Shown: positions 1 through 8,955, counted from the first letter of the stretch. The stretch is DNA of 64,000 bases from JBBRHQ01 sp963815645 (GCA_963815645.1 CAWFHL010000001.1:1674001-1738000), one strand, 5' to 3'. A program made the numbers and translations. The notes: generated from the letters alone by a model not told the origin.

Positions 1-165
1 GCCTGGGGCGGTGGCCAGGCGATCGGCTCCGCCGGGGGCGCCGGCCTCGCCGACGCGACCCGCGACGCAGTGCCCTACCTGCTGCTGGCCGGGCTTTGCG
101 CGCTCACCCTGGCCATTGGTTGGCTTCGATCAGGTGCCGCGCCTCGCGCAACCGAACCGGGGTAA
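1..165 (+). CDS. 3' end of a membrane protein, probably an MFS transporter (partial)
   Basis: An open frame runs in from the left edge and ends with TAA at 163-165, giving the last 54 residues of a protein. It has a Gly/Ala-rich loop, one hydrophobic segment (PYLLLAGLCALTLAIGWL) and a short polar tail ending PRATEPG. A glycine-rich loop before one last membrane helix and a short basic cytoplasmic tail is typical of major-facilitator transporters, but no signature motif is inside the window. The gene ends 15 bases before the next start. It could be any polytopic membrane protein. Confidence 0.45.
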   Translation, partial: AWGGGQAIGSAGGAGLADATRDAVPYLLLAGLCALTLAIGWLRSGAAPRATEPG

Positions 166-180
166 GGTGCGTCGAGTCTG

Positions 181-999
181 ATGGTCGCGTCCGCCACAGC
201 GCTTATCGCCGAAGTCTCGGTCAGGTTCGACGCAGGCAAGGGCAATCTCGGCGGGGCCGGGCAGCGCTCCGGCCTGCTGCTGCTGCTCGGCTTCCTGGTC
301 TCCTTCGGCTTCATCCGGATGAGCACCCGGCTGATACGCAGCCCCAAGGTCCCCTGGTGGCCCGGGAGCGTCAAGCCGGGGGGCCTCCACATCCACCACC
401 TGGTCTTCGGGATCGTCCTGATCATGCTCGCCGGGTTCCTGCAGTTCGCCCTGCGCCCGGACAGCCCCTGGCTGGAGATCTTCGCGGTCGCCTTCGGGGT
501 CGGCTGCGGCCTCACCCTGGACGAGTTCGCGCTATGGCTCCATCTCGAAGACGTCTACTGGTCCGAGGAGGGGAGGCGCTCGATCGACGCGACGATCGTC
601 GCGGCGATCATCGGTGGCGCCGTCGTTCTCGGCTTCGCCCCGCTCGGCACCGGAGAGGACAACCCGACCGGCTCGATCATCGTCGTCGTAGTGACCGTCG
701 CCATCGACCTCGCCCTCTGCTTCATCTGCCTGTTCAAGGGCAAGCTCTGGACCGGCCTGATCGGCTTCTTCCTCCCGATGTTCTCGACGGTCGGCGCGAT
801 CAGGGCGGCAAAGCCCGGCTCACCCTGGGCGCGGCGCTTCTACAAGCCGGACAGCAAGCGGATGGAGAAGTCCCGCCGCCGGGCGAAGCGTTCCCAGGAG
901 CGCTACCGCCGCTGGCAGGATCGGATCGGCGGGACGCCACACCTGCCGAGCCCCCTGAAGGCCGAGGAACCGGAGGCCGCGCCGGGCGAGGACTCCTAG
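181..999 (+). CDS. Conserved actinobacterial integral membrane protein, unknown function
   Basis: A 272-residue protein with about six hydrophobic segments between residues 35 and 215, and a strongly basic, Arg/Lys-rich cytoplasmic tail (from about residue 220). Notable conserved-looking pieces are the His-rich GGLHIHHLVFG motif (around residue 65) just before a membrane helix, and LTLDEFALWLHLEDVYW (around 110-127), where acidic and histidine residues sit at a membrane boundary. These could bind a metal or lipid headgroup, but this is inference. I recognise the overall type as a widespread uncharacterised actinobacterial membrane protein and do not assign a function. It starts at ATG 15 bases after the preceding reading frame, so it may be co-transcribed with it. 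It converges with the efe operon. Confidence 0.7.
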   Translation: MVASATALIAEVSVRFDAGKGNLGGAGQRSGLLLLLGFLVSFGFIRMSTRLIRSPKVPWWPGSVKPGGLHIHHLVFGIVLIMLAGFLQFALRPDSPWLEIFAVAFGVGCGLTLDEFALWLHLEDVYWSEEGRRSIDATIVAAIIGGAVVLGFAPLGTGEDNPTGSIIVVVVTVAIDLALCFICLFKGKLWTGLIGFFLPMFSTVGAIRAAKPGSPWARRFYKPDSKRMEKSRRRAKRSQERYRRWQDRIGGTPHLPSPLKAEEPEAAPGEDS

Positions 1000-1032
1000 C
1001 CGGGCGGCGGCCGGCCGACGTGGCCGCGCCGC

Positions 1033-2275
1033 CTAACCGAGCAGCGGCTGGCCGACGAAGCCCCGCTGCGGGCCCCGGGCGGGACCGCGAAGACGGCGCT
1101 GCCGACGTGGCGGATGTACTCGTTGAGCGCGTCGTGGCGACCGAGCCGGCGCTGGATCGCCACGAACTGCTTCTCGGGATCGCGCTGGAAGCAGATGAAG
1201 AAGAGGCCGGCGTCGAGCTCCCCGAGGCGCTCGTCGACGCCGTCGGTGAACGAGTAGCCGCGGCGCAGGATCCGCTCGCCGCCGTTGAGGGAACCGAGGC
1301 GAGGCGGACGTGGGCGTCGGCCGGGATTACTGGCGCGCCGTTCTTCTTCGCCCCGAGGTCGAGCGGGTCGAACTCGTCCTCGGCGCCGAGCGGAGCGCCG
1401 TGGTACTTGCTGCGGCCGATCGTCTGCTCCTGGTCGGACAGCGAGGAGCGGTCCCAGATCTCCAGCAGCATGCGAATCCGCCGGGCCACCATGAAGGTGC
1501 CGTCTCGCATCCACTCGGGCCGCTCGGACGGGCCGAGCCAGACGTGCCGGCGCATCGCCTCGGTGTCCTCGGCGACGATGTTGGCGGTGCCGTCCTTGAA
1601 GCCCATCAGGTTGCGCGGTGTTTCCTGCTGGCGGCTGGTGCTGGCGGTGCGCCCGAAGCCGAGCTGCGACCACCGCATGACGACCAGGCCCCGCCCGATC
1701 CGGGCCAGGTTTCGGACAGCGTGGAAGGCGATCTGGGGATCGTCGGAGCAGGCCTGGACGCAGAGGTCACCGCCACTGCTCTGGCTCGGCGACCAGCTCG
1801 TCGCCGGGCAGAGCGGGCAGCGGCCGCAGGGCCCGGGGTTGGTCCGCCCGGAGCCCGTACCGGTCCTCGCCGCCGCGCTCGAAGAGATCGGGGCCGAAGC
1901 CGAAGGTCACGGTCAGCCGGGAGGGCAGCAGCCCGACCGTCTCACCGGTGTCGTCGGGGGGCGCCAGCTGGGTGTGGCTGACGCCGCCGATCACCTGCCC
2001 GCCGGTCATCTCCACTGCCGCCGCCGACCACGCGCGCATCAGGTCGCGCAGCTCCGAGCGCCGCTCGGTGGTCAGGTCGAAGGCGGCGAAGTGGAGCCTG
2101 TCCTAGGCCGGCGCGGCAATGCCCGCCTGATGGGTTCCGTAGAACGGCTCGGTCCCCGTGCCTTCGCCCTCGCCGGCGCTTTGGCGGCCGATCGGGTAGC
2201 CGGCGCTCCCCAGCGCGAGCCCCGCCCCGCCGCTCCCCCCGCCGCGAGCAGCCCGCGGCGAGTCATCGGGCTCAT
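1033..2275 (-). pseudogene. efeB: EfeB-type DyP peroxidase, deferrochelatase (several frameshifts and one stop)
   Basis: Third gene of the efeUOB iron-uptake operon. EfeB is a Tat-exported haem-containing DyP-type peroxidase. The start (ATG at 2275) overlaps the efeO stop as ATGA and is followed by a twin-arginine signal (MTRRGLLAAGGAA). Family pieces are present in order but in different frames: FYGTHQAGIA, DRLHFAAFDLTTE, GDLCVQACSDDPQIAFHAVRNL, the GFKDGTANI motif, RRGYSFTDGVDE, FICFQRDP and a final RGFVGQPLLG before TAG at 1033-1035. Frame changes fall near 2225, 1775, 1295 and 1075. A TAG (2103-2105) replaces the expected Gln in APAQDRLHF. Four indels with almost no loss of recognisable sequence suggests either very recent inactivation or sequence error. 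As written the gene cannot make full-length protein. Confidence 0.85.
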
Positions 2276-3280
2276 TGGACTATCCGGGCCGGAACCTGAG
2301 AGAGCGGCTCGGCTAGGGCATCGATGCTGCGGGCCAGCTTCCGTGTGTCGGCCTCGGTCAACTTGTCATAGGGGACGAAGTCGGCACCGTGGCCGTAGGG
2401 GGCGACATCGGCGAAGTGGTCAGCGATCTCCTTCGCGAGAATCGGGTCGGTGGTCTCGAGGCCCAGCGTTCCCGACTTCGATCTCGGTGGATGCTCGAGG
2501 ATCGGCCGAACCGATTCGAAGGCGACCTTCGACCCGTCCACATTCGCCTCGAAGTCGACCAGGTCCGTGTGCGAGTAGCGCTCCTCCTCGCCGGTGATCT
2601 TCGACGCGGAGATCAACCCACAGAGCCTGCTCGATCTTGTGGAAGCCGCCCCATCGGGCCGCGGGAACGTCGCCATCCCGGGCGTCGATCTCGGGGTCGA
2701 GGTTGCCGGAGGATTCCGCCACCGGCTCGATCCGCTCATACGGGATCCGGGCAGCGGGATAGAGCGCCTTCGCCCGGGCGACGTCGCCGGCTAGCACCGC
2801 GCTGACGAACGGCCTGGTCCTGGCGATGAGCAGATCGGCGTTGCGCTCGACGTAGGTGCGGTAATGGTCGGCGGCCCTGGTCAGCCGGGGGCTGGGCGAT
2901 GCGGCCGAGCCTCCCGTCACAGTCAGCTCGCCCCGCTCCTGATCGCCGCCCGGGCAGTACAACGTGTAGGTGCCCTGATCGAGGGTCAGCGAGAAGCTGC
3001 CTGCCAGCCCCTCTGCGAGGTTCTCTTTCTCGCCGAGGATCGTGTTGCCCGAGAGGACCTCGAACTCGCTCACCTTCGAGGTGCCCGCGTTCTCGACCTC
3101 GAAGGGTGACGGACCCGCCGGAAGCTCTGCAGTGTGCGGGTCGCACCCCGCGTCGGTGAGCTTGACCGAGAGGGTGTGCGCTCCCTTCGGGGCGTCCGAG
3201 CCGCTCGAACCGCAACCGGCGCCGAGCAGGGCCCCGCTCCCCAGCATCGCCAGGGTCAGGAAGCGAAGTGATGCGCTCAA
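2272..3280 (-). pseudogene. efeO: EfeO-type iron-binding lipoprotein, cupredoxin plus M75 domain (one frameshift)
   Basis: Periplasmic component of the EfeUOB ferrous/ferric iron uptake system. The N-terminus is a lipoprotein signal (LLGAGCGSSG, lipobox Cys at about residue 23). A cupredoxin-like EfeO domain follows (about 35-120, with TYTLYCPGG), then an M75 imelysin-like domain with the helix HYRTYVERNADLLI and the metal motif GFHKIEQALW (HxxE). Shortly after this motif, near 2610, the frame changes. The rest of the M75 domain continues in another frame (HTDLVDFEANVDGSKVAFES and further) to TGA at 2272-2274. The start overlaps the efeU stop (ATGA) and the stop overlaps the efeB start, so translation is coupled. 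The single indel could be a sequencing error. Confidence 0.88.
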
Positions 3281-4137
3281 GCAGGGTTCTCGGCCGGCAG
3301 CTGAGCCCCGGCTGGTGCCGGGCTCCGCCGCAGCCTGAGACGGTCCGGCCAGAGAACGTAGACCGCCATCGGCAGTGCGTAGAGAACGTAGATCAGCGCC
3401 TCTCCGACTGTCGGCTGCGGCTGCAGCCCGAGCATCCCGGTAAGCAGCGAGCCGGAGATCGTCCCCGGCTGGACCAGCCAGGAGAGGTCGACCGCCTGGC
3501 CCTGGAGCTGGTTGAACCAGCCGGCCTCATGCGCCGTGTGCAGGGAGACCGAGAGCAGCCCGGCGGCGACAAAGACGAGCACGAGACCGGTGAACCTGAA
3601 AAAGCGCGAGAGGTTGATCCGCACCCCGCCCCGGTAGAGGCCGATGCCGATCGCCACGGCCAGCAGGACGCCGAGCACCGCTCCGGCGCCGGCGGCGGTC
3701 GTGTCGGTGGCGTCCTGGAATGCGGCGAGCATGAACACCGAGGTCTCGAGGCCCTCACGGAGGACGGCGAGGAATGCCATCCCGACCAGGGCGATGGTCG
3801 AGCCGGCCAACAGCGCCTCGGCGGCGCTGCCCTCGAGCGAGGAGCGGATGCTGCGGGCGTGGCGCCGCATCCAGACGATCATGTAGGTGACGGCCCCGAC
3901 GGCGATCACGCCGATCACCGTCTCCAGGCCCTCCTGCTCGCGCTGCGGAAGCTCCTGGCCGACGACCCTCAGGGTGATCGCCGCGGCGACGCAGAGGCCG
4001 ACCGCGATCGCCACTCCGACCCACATCTGGCGCAGCGCGTCGCCCCGGCCCTCCTTGACCAGGAAGGCTGCGATGATCCCGACGATCAGCGAGGCCTCGA
4101 CTCCCTCGCGCAGGCCAATGACGAGGGTGGGGATCAC
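3277..4137 (-). CDS. efeU: EfeU, FTR1-family iron permease
   Basis: First gene of efeUOB. A 286-residue polytopic inner-membrane protein of the oxidase-dependent Fe transporter (FTR1) family. It carries both REGxE iron-coordination motifs: REGVE at residues 10-14 in the first helix and REGLE at 127-131 in the fourth. About seven hydrophobic segments are visible, and the length matches bacterial EfeU. It starts with ATG, and the upstream region holds an inverted repeat suited to an iron-responsive repressor (separate entry). The stop overlaps the efeO start by the ATGA arrangement. EfeU itself is intact although both partners are broken in this sequence, so the permease alone could still be made. 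Confidence 0.95.
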   Translation of the reverse strand: MIPTLVIGLREGVEASLIVGIIAAFLVKEGRGDALRQMWVGVAIAVGLCVAAAITLRVVGQELPQREQEGLETVIGVIAVGAVTYMIVWMRRHARSIRSSLEGSAAEALLAGSTIALVGMAFLAVLREGLETSVFMLAAFQDATDTTAAGAGAVLGVLLAVAIGIGLYRGGVRINLSRFFRFTGLVLVFVAAGLLSVSLHTAHEAGWFNQLQGQAVDLSWLVQPGTISGSLLTGMLGLQPQPTVGEALIYVLYALPMAVYVLWPDRLRLRRSPAPAGAQLPAENPA

Positions 4138-4173
4138 TCGGCGGGGTGTGCTCTCTGGATCATCGGGCTGTAG

Positions 4174-4187
4174 TTAGGGGTCCCTAA
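4174..4187. promoter_or_regulatory. Inverted repeat upstream of efeU, candidate iron-regulator (IdeR/DtxR-like) operator
   Basis: TTAGGG and CCCTAA face each other across a 2-base GT spacer, 37-50 bases upstream of the efeU start. A second TTAGG follows directly at 4188-4192, and TAGGGATTAGGGG recurs at about 4215-4228. DtxR/IdeR boxes are 19-bp palindromes beginning TTAGG and ending CCTAA, so this shorter AT-containing palindrome in a GC-rich surrounding is a plausible operator. The half-sites fit well, but the centre does not match the consensus. Confidence 0.45.
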
Positions 4188-4293
4188 TTAGGACAGCCGA
4201 AACCGTAGCACGACGCTAGGGATTAGGGGAGGCCGAGATTCCTCCGATCCCACCTGCGGTCATCACGCTGACAGCGGCTGGCAGACTGCCTCG

Positions 4294-5274
4294 GTGGACC
4301 TGGCGGCGCTGGAGCACGGAATGGCCGAAGCGGGCGAGCCGCCCTACCGGGCGCGCCAGGTCTGGCGCTGGCTGGCGGCCGGAGCGGAGTCCCTCGAGGA
4401 GATGACCGACCTCCCGCTCGGGCTGCGACGCCGCCTCGCCGCAGAGCTGCCGATCTCCACGCTGTCCGTGCGCCGCGAGGCGCGCTCTCGCGACGGGACG
4501 GCGAAGGCGCTGTTCGAGACCGTCGATGGGCGGCCGCTGGAGGCGGTGCTGATGAGGTATCGCGATGGCCGCCGCTCGGTCTGCCTCTCGAGCCAGTCGG
4601 GTTGCCCGCTGACCTGCGCGTTCTGTGCGACCGGGCGGATGAGTTTCGGCCGAAACCTGACCGAGTCCGAGATCGTCGACCAGGCCCTCCACTTCCGCCG
4701 CCGCGGAGAGCTCAACCACGCCGTCTTCATGGGGATGGGCGAGCCGATGATCAACCTCGACGCCGTCCTCGGGGCCTGCGAGCGGCTGCCCGAGGCCGGG
4801 ATCTCGCACGCCCACACGACGGTGTCCACGGTTGGCTGGGTCCCCGGGATCGCGCGGATGGCGAGCCAGGGGCCACCGGTCCGCCTGGCCCTCTCGCTGC
4901 ACGCGGCCGAGGACGCCCTGCGGTCGGAGCTGATGCCGGTCAATCGCCGCTATCCGCTGGCCGAGGTGCTGGAGGCATGCCTCGGCTGGCACCGTTCGAG
5001 GCGGCGGAAGGTGTTCGTCGAGTACCTGATGCTTGCCGGGGTCAACGATCGCCACGAGCAGGCCGCCGCCCTGGCCTCGGTGCTGAATCCGGCCCGCGCC
5101 TTCAAGGTCAACCTGATCCCCTACAACCCGACCGGCACCGGCTTCGAGGGCTCGAGCCAGGCGGCGATCGCCGCCTTCCGCGACGCACTCACCGCTGCGG
5201 GGATCCCGGCCACAGTGCGTCTGACCCGCGGCCGCGACATCGACGCGGCCTGCGGTCAGCTCGCGGCGAGCTGA
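4294..5274 (+). CDS. rlmN: RlmN, 23S rRNA A2503 / tRNA A37 C2-methyltransferase (radical SAM)
   Basis: Radical-SAM enzyme that methylates C2 of adenosine 2503 in 23S rRNA and, in many bacteria, of adenosine 37 in tRNA. The 326-residue product has the 4Fe-4S motif CPLTCAFC (C104, C108, C111), the family sequence VFMGMGEP, STVGWVPG, and the C-terminal Cys at about residue 320 (DIDAACGQL) that carries the transient methyl group together with a second conserved Cys. GTG is used as start; an upstream in-frame ATG is not available close by. It converges with the next gene, 7 bases away. It is slightly shorter at the N-terminus than some family members. Confidence 0.95.
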   Translation: MDLAALEHGMAEAGEPPYRARQVWRWLAAGAESLEEMTDLPLGLRRRLAAELPISTLSVRREARSRDGTAKALFETVDGRPLEAVLMRYRDGRRSVCLSSQSGCPLTCAFCATGRMSFGRNLTESEIVDQALHFRRRGELNHAVFMGMGEPMINLDAVLGACERLPEAGISHAHTTVSTVGWVPGIARMASQGPPVRLALSLHAAEDALRSELMPVNRRYPLAEVLEACLGWHRSRRRKVFVEYLMLAGVNDRHEQAAALASVLNPARAFKVNLIPYNPTGTGFEGSSQAAIAAFRDALTAAGIPATVRLTRGRDIDAACGQLAAS

Positions 5275-5281
5275 CCCCGGC

Positions 5282-5761
5282 TCAGCGGGGCTCGAGGGCG
5301 ATCACCGGGATCAGCCGCGCCCCGGCGCGCTTCTGGTAGGTCGTGAATCCGGGGTAGGTGCGGTTGACGAGGCGCCAGGCGCGCTGGCGCTCCTCGCCCT
5401 CGAGCTGACGCGCCAGGTAGGGGCGCTCCTCGCCGTCACAGACGTAGTGCACGTCCGGGTTGGCGATCACGTTCCGGTACCAGGCGGGATGGCGGACATC
5501 ACCGCCACGCGAGGCGACCAGGAGGATCGAGTCGCCGTCCTTCGTGTGGACGAGGGGCGTCTGCTTCTCGGCGCCGCTCCTCGCGCCCCTGACCTTGAGC
5601 AGCCCGACGCGGCCGAGGCCCGCGGTGCTCAGCCGTCCCCGGCTGAGGCGGAGCATCGGCCGGTCGAGGAAGGGAGCGAGGTTGACGTAGAACCAGGAGC
5701 CGGGGCGGGAGGATGCGAGCGGGATCGCGATCCGCTCGTAGACGGTGCGGTCCTCCGCCAC
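5282..5761 (-). CDS. Deazaflavin (F420)-dependent nitroreductase family protein
   Basis: A 159-residue small split-barrel protein of the Ddn-like family. Members use reduced cofactor F420 to reduce quinones, nitro compounds or other substrates, often at the membrane. Visible family features are the N-terminal region with NLAPFLDRPMLRLSRGR, the core GLLKVRGARSGAEKQTPLV, the SRGGDVRHPAWYRNVIANPDV segment (HPAWYRN is the family hallmark) and TYQKRAGARLIPVIAL near the C-terminus. The start at 5761 lies just 3 bases from the stop of the zwf gene upstream on the same strand, so the two are probably co-transcribed. If F420 is used, the organism must make it; no biosynthetic gene is in the window. 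Confidence 0.85.
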   Translation of the reverse strand: MAEDRTVYERIAIPLASSRPGSWFYVNLAPFLDRPMLRLSRGRLSTAGLGRVGLLKVRGARSGAEKQTPLVHTKDGDSILLVASRGGDVRHPAWYRNVIANPDVHYVCDGEERPYLARQLEGEERQRAWRLVNRTYPGFTTYQKRAGARLIPVIALEPR

Positions 5762-5764
5762 GGC

Positions 5765-7207
5765 TCAGTCCCCGGCGGGGTCCGGCATCCACGGCTCGTG
5801 CCAATCGCACACTCCGCGGGTCAGCTTCGACGCCTCCTCGGGTCCCCAGGTGCCCGGCTCGTAGCGGATAACCGGCCCGGGATCGTCGAGCAGCGGCTGC
5901 ACGACGCGCCAGGTCTCCTCGATGCCGTCGATGCGGGTGAACAGGTCCGCCCGGCCGCGGATCGCGTCGTCGAGCAGCCGCTCGTAGGGTTCAGGGTCCT
6001 CCCCGGGCGTTTTCTCGAACAGGACCCGCAGGTCGGCCGCCTCGAATGCCTCCTTGCTCGCCTGCTTCATCAGAAAGCGGATCCGCGCCCCCGGGGTCGG
6101 GTCGATCCTGATCGCCAGCTGGTTGGGCTCCGGGATCCTCCCCGTGCCGACGCCGAGGCGCGGCGGGCGCTTGAAGACGACCTGGACCTCGGTCGCCTTC
6201 ACCGGCAGGTTCTTGCCGGCCCGGATGAAGAAGGGGACGCCGCTCCAGCGCCAGTTGTCGATCTCCAGCTCGAGCGCGACGAAGGTCTCTGTCTTCGAGT
6301 CCTTAGCGACGCCGTCGACATCGAGGTAGCCCTCGTACTGCCCCCGGATGTAGCGCTCCGGGTTGGCGTCGCGCATCGCCTTGAACAGCTCCAGCTTCTT
6401 GTCGCGAATCGAGTCCTTCTGGTTGCCGGCGGGCGGCTCCATCGCGACCAGCCCGAGCATCTGCAGGGCGTGGTTCTGGATCACGTCGCGCAGCGCTCCC
6501 ACCGGGTCATAGAAGCGCCCGCGGTCCTCGACCCCGAAGCTCTCGGCCAGGGTCATCTGCACATGGGAGACGAACTGCCGGTTCCAGACCGGCTCGAGGA
6601 TCGAGTTGGCGAAGCGGAGGTAGGTGATGTCCATCACCGGCTCCTTGCCGAGGTAGTGATCTATGCGGTAGATCTGGTCCTCGCGGAGGATTTCGAGCAG
6701 CTCCGCCTCCAGCTCCTTGGCCGAGGCCAGGTCGTGGCCGAAGGGCTTCTCGATCACCACCCTGGCGTTTTCGGTCACCCCGGCCTTGCCCAGCGCCCGG
6801 ATGACGTCCGCGAACAGGAAGGGCGGAATCTCCAGATAGAAGACTGGCTGCTCGTGATCGGAGACCGCTTCCTTGACCCGCTCGAAGGTTTTCGGATCCG
6901 AATAGTCGCCGCCGACGTACCGGAGGCGCTTGGCGAGCCGGGCAAACACGTCCTCGTCGGGGTCCTCGACGCTGGTCGAGATCGACTCGCGGACGTGGTT
7001 GACGAGATCCTCGTGGCGCCAGTCGTTGCGCGCCACACCGACGATCGTGAAGTCCAGCTCGCCGCGCGCCTCGAGCCGGTAGAGCGCCCGGAAGGTCATC
7101 TTCTTGGCGAGGTCGCCGGTGATCCCGAAGATGACCAGGACGTCGGCGACTCCGGGCTGGCGCTTCTTCTTCGCGGCCATCGTCGCGGAGGCTATCCGTT
7201 CGGGCAT
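5765..7207 (-). CDS. zwf: Glucose-6-phosphate 1-dehydrogenase (first copy)
   Basis: Catalyses the first step of the oxidative pentose-phosphate pathway, glucose-6-phosphate to 6-phosphogluconolactone with NADP reduction. The 480-residue product has the nucleotide-binding motif GITGDLAKK near the N-terminus, EKPFGHD, and the substrate/catalytic motif RIDHYLGKE, then FANSILEPVWNR and VPFFIRAGK typical of the family. Two starts are possible: ATG at 7207 or ATG at 7180 (MAAKKKRQ); neither has a strong Shine-Dalgarno. It is divergent from gnd with only 35-62 bases between, so the promoters must be shared or overlapping. A second zwf lies at 23.2 kb. Confidence 0.95.
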   Translation of the reverse strand: MPERIASATMAAKKKRQPGVADVLVIFGITGDLAKKMTFRALYRLEARGELDFTIVGVARNDWRHEDLVNHVRESISTSVEDPDEDVFARLAKRLRYVGGDYSDPKTFERVKEAVSDHEQPVFYLEIPPFLFADVIRALGKAGVTENARVVIEKPFGHDLASAKELEAELLEILREDQIYRIDHYLGKEPVMDITYLRFANSILEPVWNRQFVSHVQMTLAESFGVEDRGRFYDPVGALRDVIQNHALQMLGLVAMEPPAGNQKDSIRDKKLELFKAMRDANPERYIRGQYEGYLDVDGVAKDSKTETFVALELEIDNWRWSGVPFFIRAGKNLPVKATEVQVVFKRPPRLGVGTGRIPEPNQLAIRIDPTPGARIRFLMKQASKEAFEAADLRVLFEKTPGEDPEPYERLLDDAIRGRADLFTRIDGIEETWRVVQPLLDDPGPVIRYEPGTWGPEEASKLTRGVCDWHEPWMPDPAGD

Positions 7208-7242
7208 AGGATCAGGTCCCGCAATCGACGAAGGGGTCGCGC

Positions 7243-8259
7243 ATGGAACTTGGAATGGTCGGGCTGGGCCGGATGGGCGCCAACATCGTGCGCCGCCTGA
7301 TGCGCGACGGGCACGATTGCTTCGTTTACGACGTCAACCCGGAGGCGATCGAGACCCTGGCCGGGGAGGGGGCGCAGGGCGCCTCTTCGCTGAAGGAGCT
7401 GGCCGAGAAGATGTCCGCGCCCCGCGCCATCTGGGTGATGGTCCCGGCGGGTGAGATCACCGACCAGACCATCCACGAGGTCGCCGACGTGCTCGAGAAG
7501 GGCGACGCGATCATCGACGGCGGCAACTCGTACTACCGCGACGACATGCGCCACGCCGCCGAGCTGGCCGAGCGAGGGATCGACTTCATCGACTGCGGCA
7601 CCAGCGGCGGCGTCTTCGGCCTCGAGCGGGGCTACTGCCTGATGATCGGCGGGCCGGACGCGGCCGTCGAGCGACTCGACCCGATTTTCGCCACCGTCGC
7701 GCCCGGGGTGGATTCGGCCGAGCGCACCCCCGGACGGAGCGGCGACGCCGGCCCGGCCGAGAACGGCTACCTGCACTGCGGGCCGAGCGGCGCCGGACAC
7801 TTCGTGAAGATGGTCCACAACGGGATCGAGTACGGGATCATGGCCGCCTACGCCGAGGGGCTGAACGTGCTGCGAAACGCCAACGCCGGCAAGGCGGAGC
7901 GCACCGCGGACGCCGAGACCGCGCCGCTCGAGCAGCCGCAGTACTACCAGTACGACATCGACATCCCCGAGGTCGCCGAGGTCTGGCGCCGGGGCAGCGT
8001 GATCGGCTCCTGGCTGCTCGACCTGACCGCGGCGGCGCTACAGGAGTCACCCGACCTGGCCGAGTTCTCCGGGCGGGTCTCGGACTCGGGCGAGGGGCGC
8101 TGGACGACGATCGCGGCGATCGAGGAGGGGGTACCGGCGCCAGTGCTGACGGCGGCACTCAACGAGCGCTTCTCCTCGCGAAACCTCGACGAGTTCGGCG
8201 ACAAGGTCCTCTCCGCGATGCGCAAGCAATTCGGCGGCCACGACGAGAAGAAGGCGTAG
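7243..8259 (+). CDS. gnd: 6-phosphogluconate dehydrogenase, decarboxylating (short GndA type)
   Basis: Oxidises and decarboxylates 6-phosphogluconate to ribulose-5-phosphate. The 338-residue length marks the short bacterial type rather than the 470-residue one. It has the Rossmann motif GLGRMGANI at the N-terminus, IDGGNSYYRDD, the substrate loop TSGGVFGLERGYC, and the catalytic GPSGAGHFVKMVHNGIEYG around residues 184-203, with the conserved Lys and Asn. A GAAGGGG Shine-Dalgarno precedes the ATG. The downstream pgl begins 2 bases after the stop, so the two form one unit, and zwf is divergent. All three oxidative pentose-phosphate enzymes are therefore adjacent. Confidence 0.95.
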   Translation: MELGMVGLGRMGANIVRRLMRDGHDCFVYDVNPEAIETLAGEGAQGASSLKELAEKMSAPRAIWVMVPAGEITDQTIHEVADVLEKGDAIIDGGNSYYRDDMRHAAELAERGIDFIDCGTSGGVFGLERGYCLMIGGPDAAVERLDPIFATVAPGVDSAERTPGRSGDAGPAENGYLHCGPSGAGHFVKMVHNGIEYGIMAAYAEGLNVLRNANAGKAERTADAETAPLEQPQYYQYDIDIPEVAEVWRRGSVIGSWLLDLTAAALQESPDLAEFSGRVSDSGEGRWTTIAAIEEGVPAPVLTAALNERFSSRNLDEFGDKVLSAMRKQFGGHDEKKA

Positions 8260-8261
8260 AG

Positions 8262-8933
8262 GTGGAGGTTGAGGTCCTGGCCGATTCAGACGCCGCGGCC
8301 GCGCGGGCTGCCGAGGTGATCGCGGCCGCCGGGGCCGAGGCCGGCAGAGAGCGCGGTTCGTTCTCGCTGGCTGTCAGCGGGGGCCGCTCCCCCTGGCGGA
8401 TGATCGCCCTGCTGGCGGATTCGGAGCAGATGCCCTGGGACGGGACCCAGGTCTTCCAGGTCGACGAACGGGTCGCGGAGCCGGGGAGCGACGACCGCAA
8501 CCTCACCCACCTGCTGCTCGCCCTGCCGCTGGAGCGCCAGGCGGCGGTGCGGCCGATGGCGGTGACCAGCACCGACCTCGAAGCCGCCGCGGCGGACTAC
8601 GAGGAGGGCCTGCCGGAGGCGCTTGATCTTGTCCATCTCGGGCTGGGCCCCGACGGCCACACGGCCTCGCTGGTCCCCGAGGACGGGGTGCTGGAGGTGA
8701 CCGACCGCCGCGTCGCGCTCACCGAGGGCGCCTACCAGGGCCACCGTCGCATGACCCTCACCTACCCGGCCCTCGCCACGGCCCGGCGGATCGTCTGGCT
8801 GATCACCGGCGAGGACAAGCAGGATGCGATGGGCAAGCTGCTCGCCTCCGACCCCAGCATCCCCGCTGGGCGCGTCGAGAACGACGAGATGCTCCTGATC
8901 GCCGACCAGGCCGCGGCCGGCGAGAGCGCCTGA
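8262..8933 (+). CDS. pgl: 6-phosphogluconolactonase
   Basis: Hydrolyses 6-phosphogluconolactone between the Zwf and Gnd steps. The 223-residue protein of the glucosamine-6-phosphate isomerase/lactonase fold has VSGGRSP near residue 40, QVDERVAEPGSDDRN, and the catalytic HLGLGPDGHTASLVP segment, all diagnostic for the DevB/Pgl family. It starts with GTG two bases after the gnd stop; the AAGAAGGCG just upstream within gnd could serve as its ribosome site. The 3' neighbour is a decayed tRNA-Met half, not a gene. Confidence 0.93.
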   Translation: MEVEVLADSDAAAARAAEVIAAAGAEAGRERGSFSLAVSGGRSPWRMIALLADSEQMPWDGTQVFQVDERVAEPGSDDRNLTHLLLALPLERQAAVRPMAVTSTDLEAAAADYEEGLPEALDLVHLGLGPDGHTASLVPEDGVLEVTDRRVALTEGAYQGHRRMTLTYPALATARRIVWLITGEDKQDAMGKLLASDPSIPAGRVENDEMLLIADQAAAGESA

Positions 8934-8955
8934 GCCGGGCACCGCGCGACACCCC

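Noticed and set aside
96..2597. Long plus-strand open frame of over 800 codons across the membrane protein and the efe operon
   Set aside because: It runs through genes with clear family motifs in other frames, its translation is Arg/Pro-rich with no motif, and such frames are expected by chance in very GC-rich DNA.
5447..7300. 617-codon plus-strand frame antisense to zwf and the F420 oxidoreductase
   Set aside because: It mirrors well-supported genes on the other strand and has no family motif.
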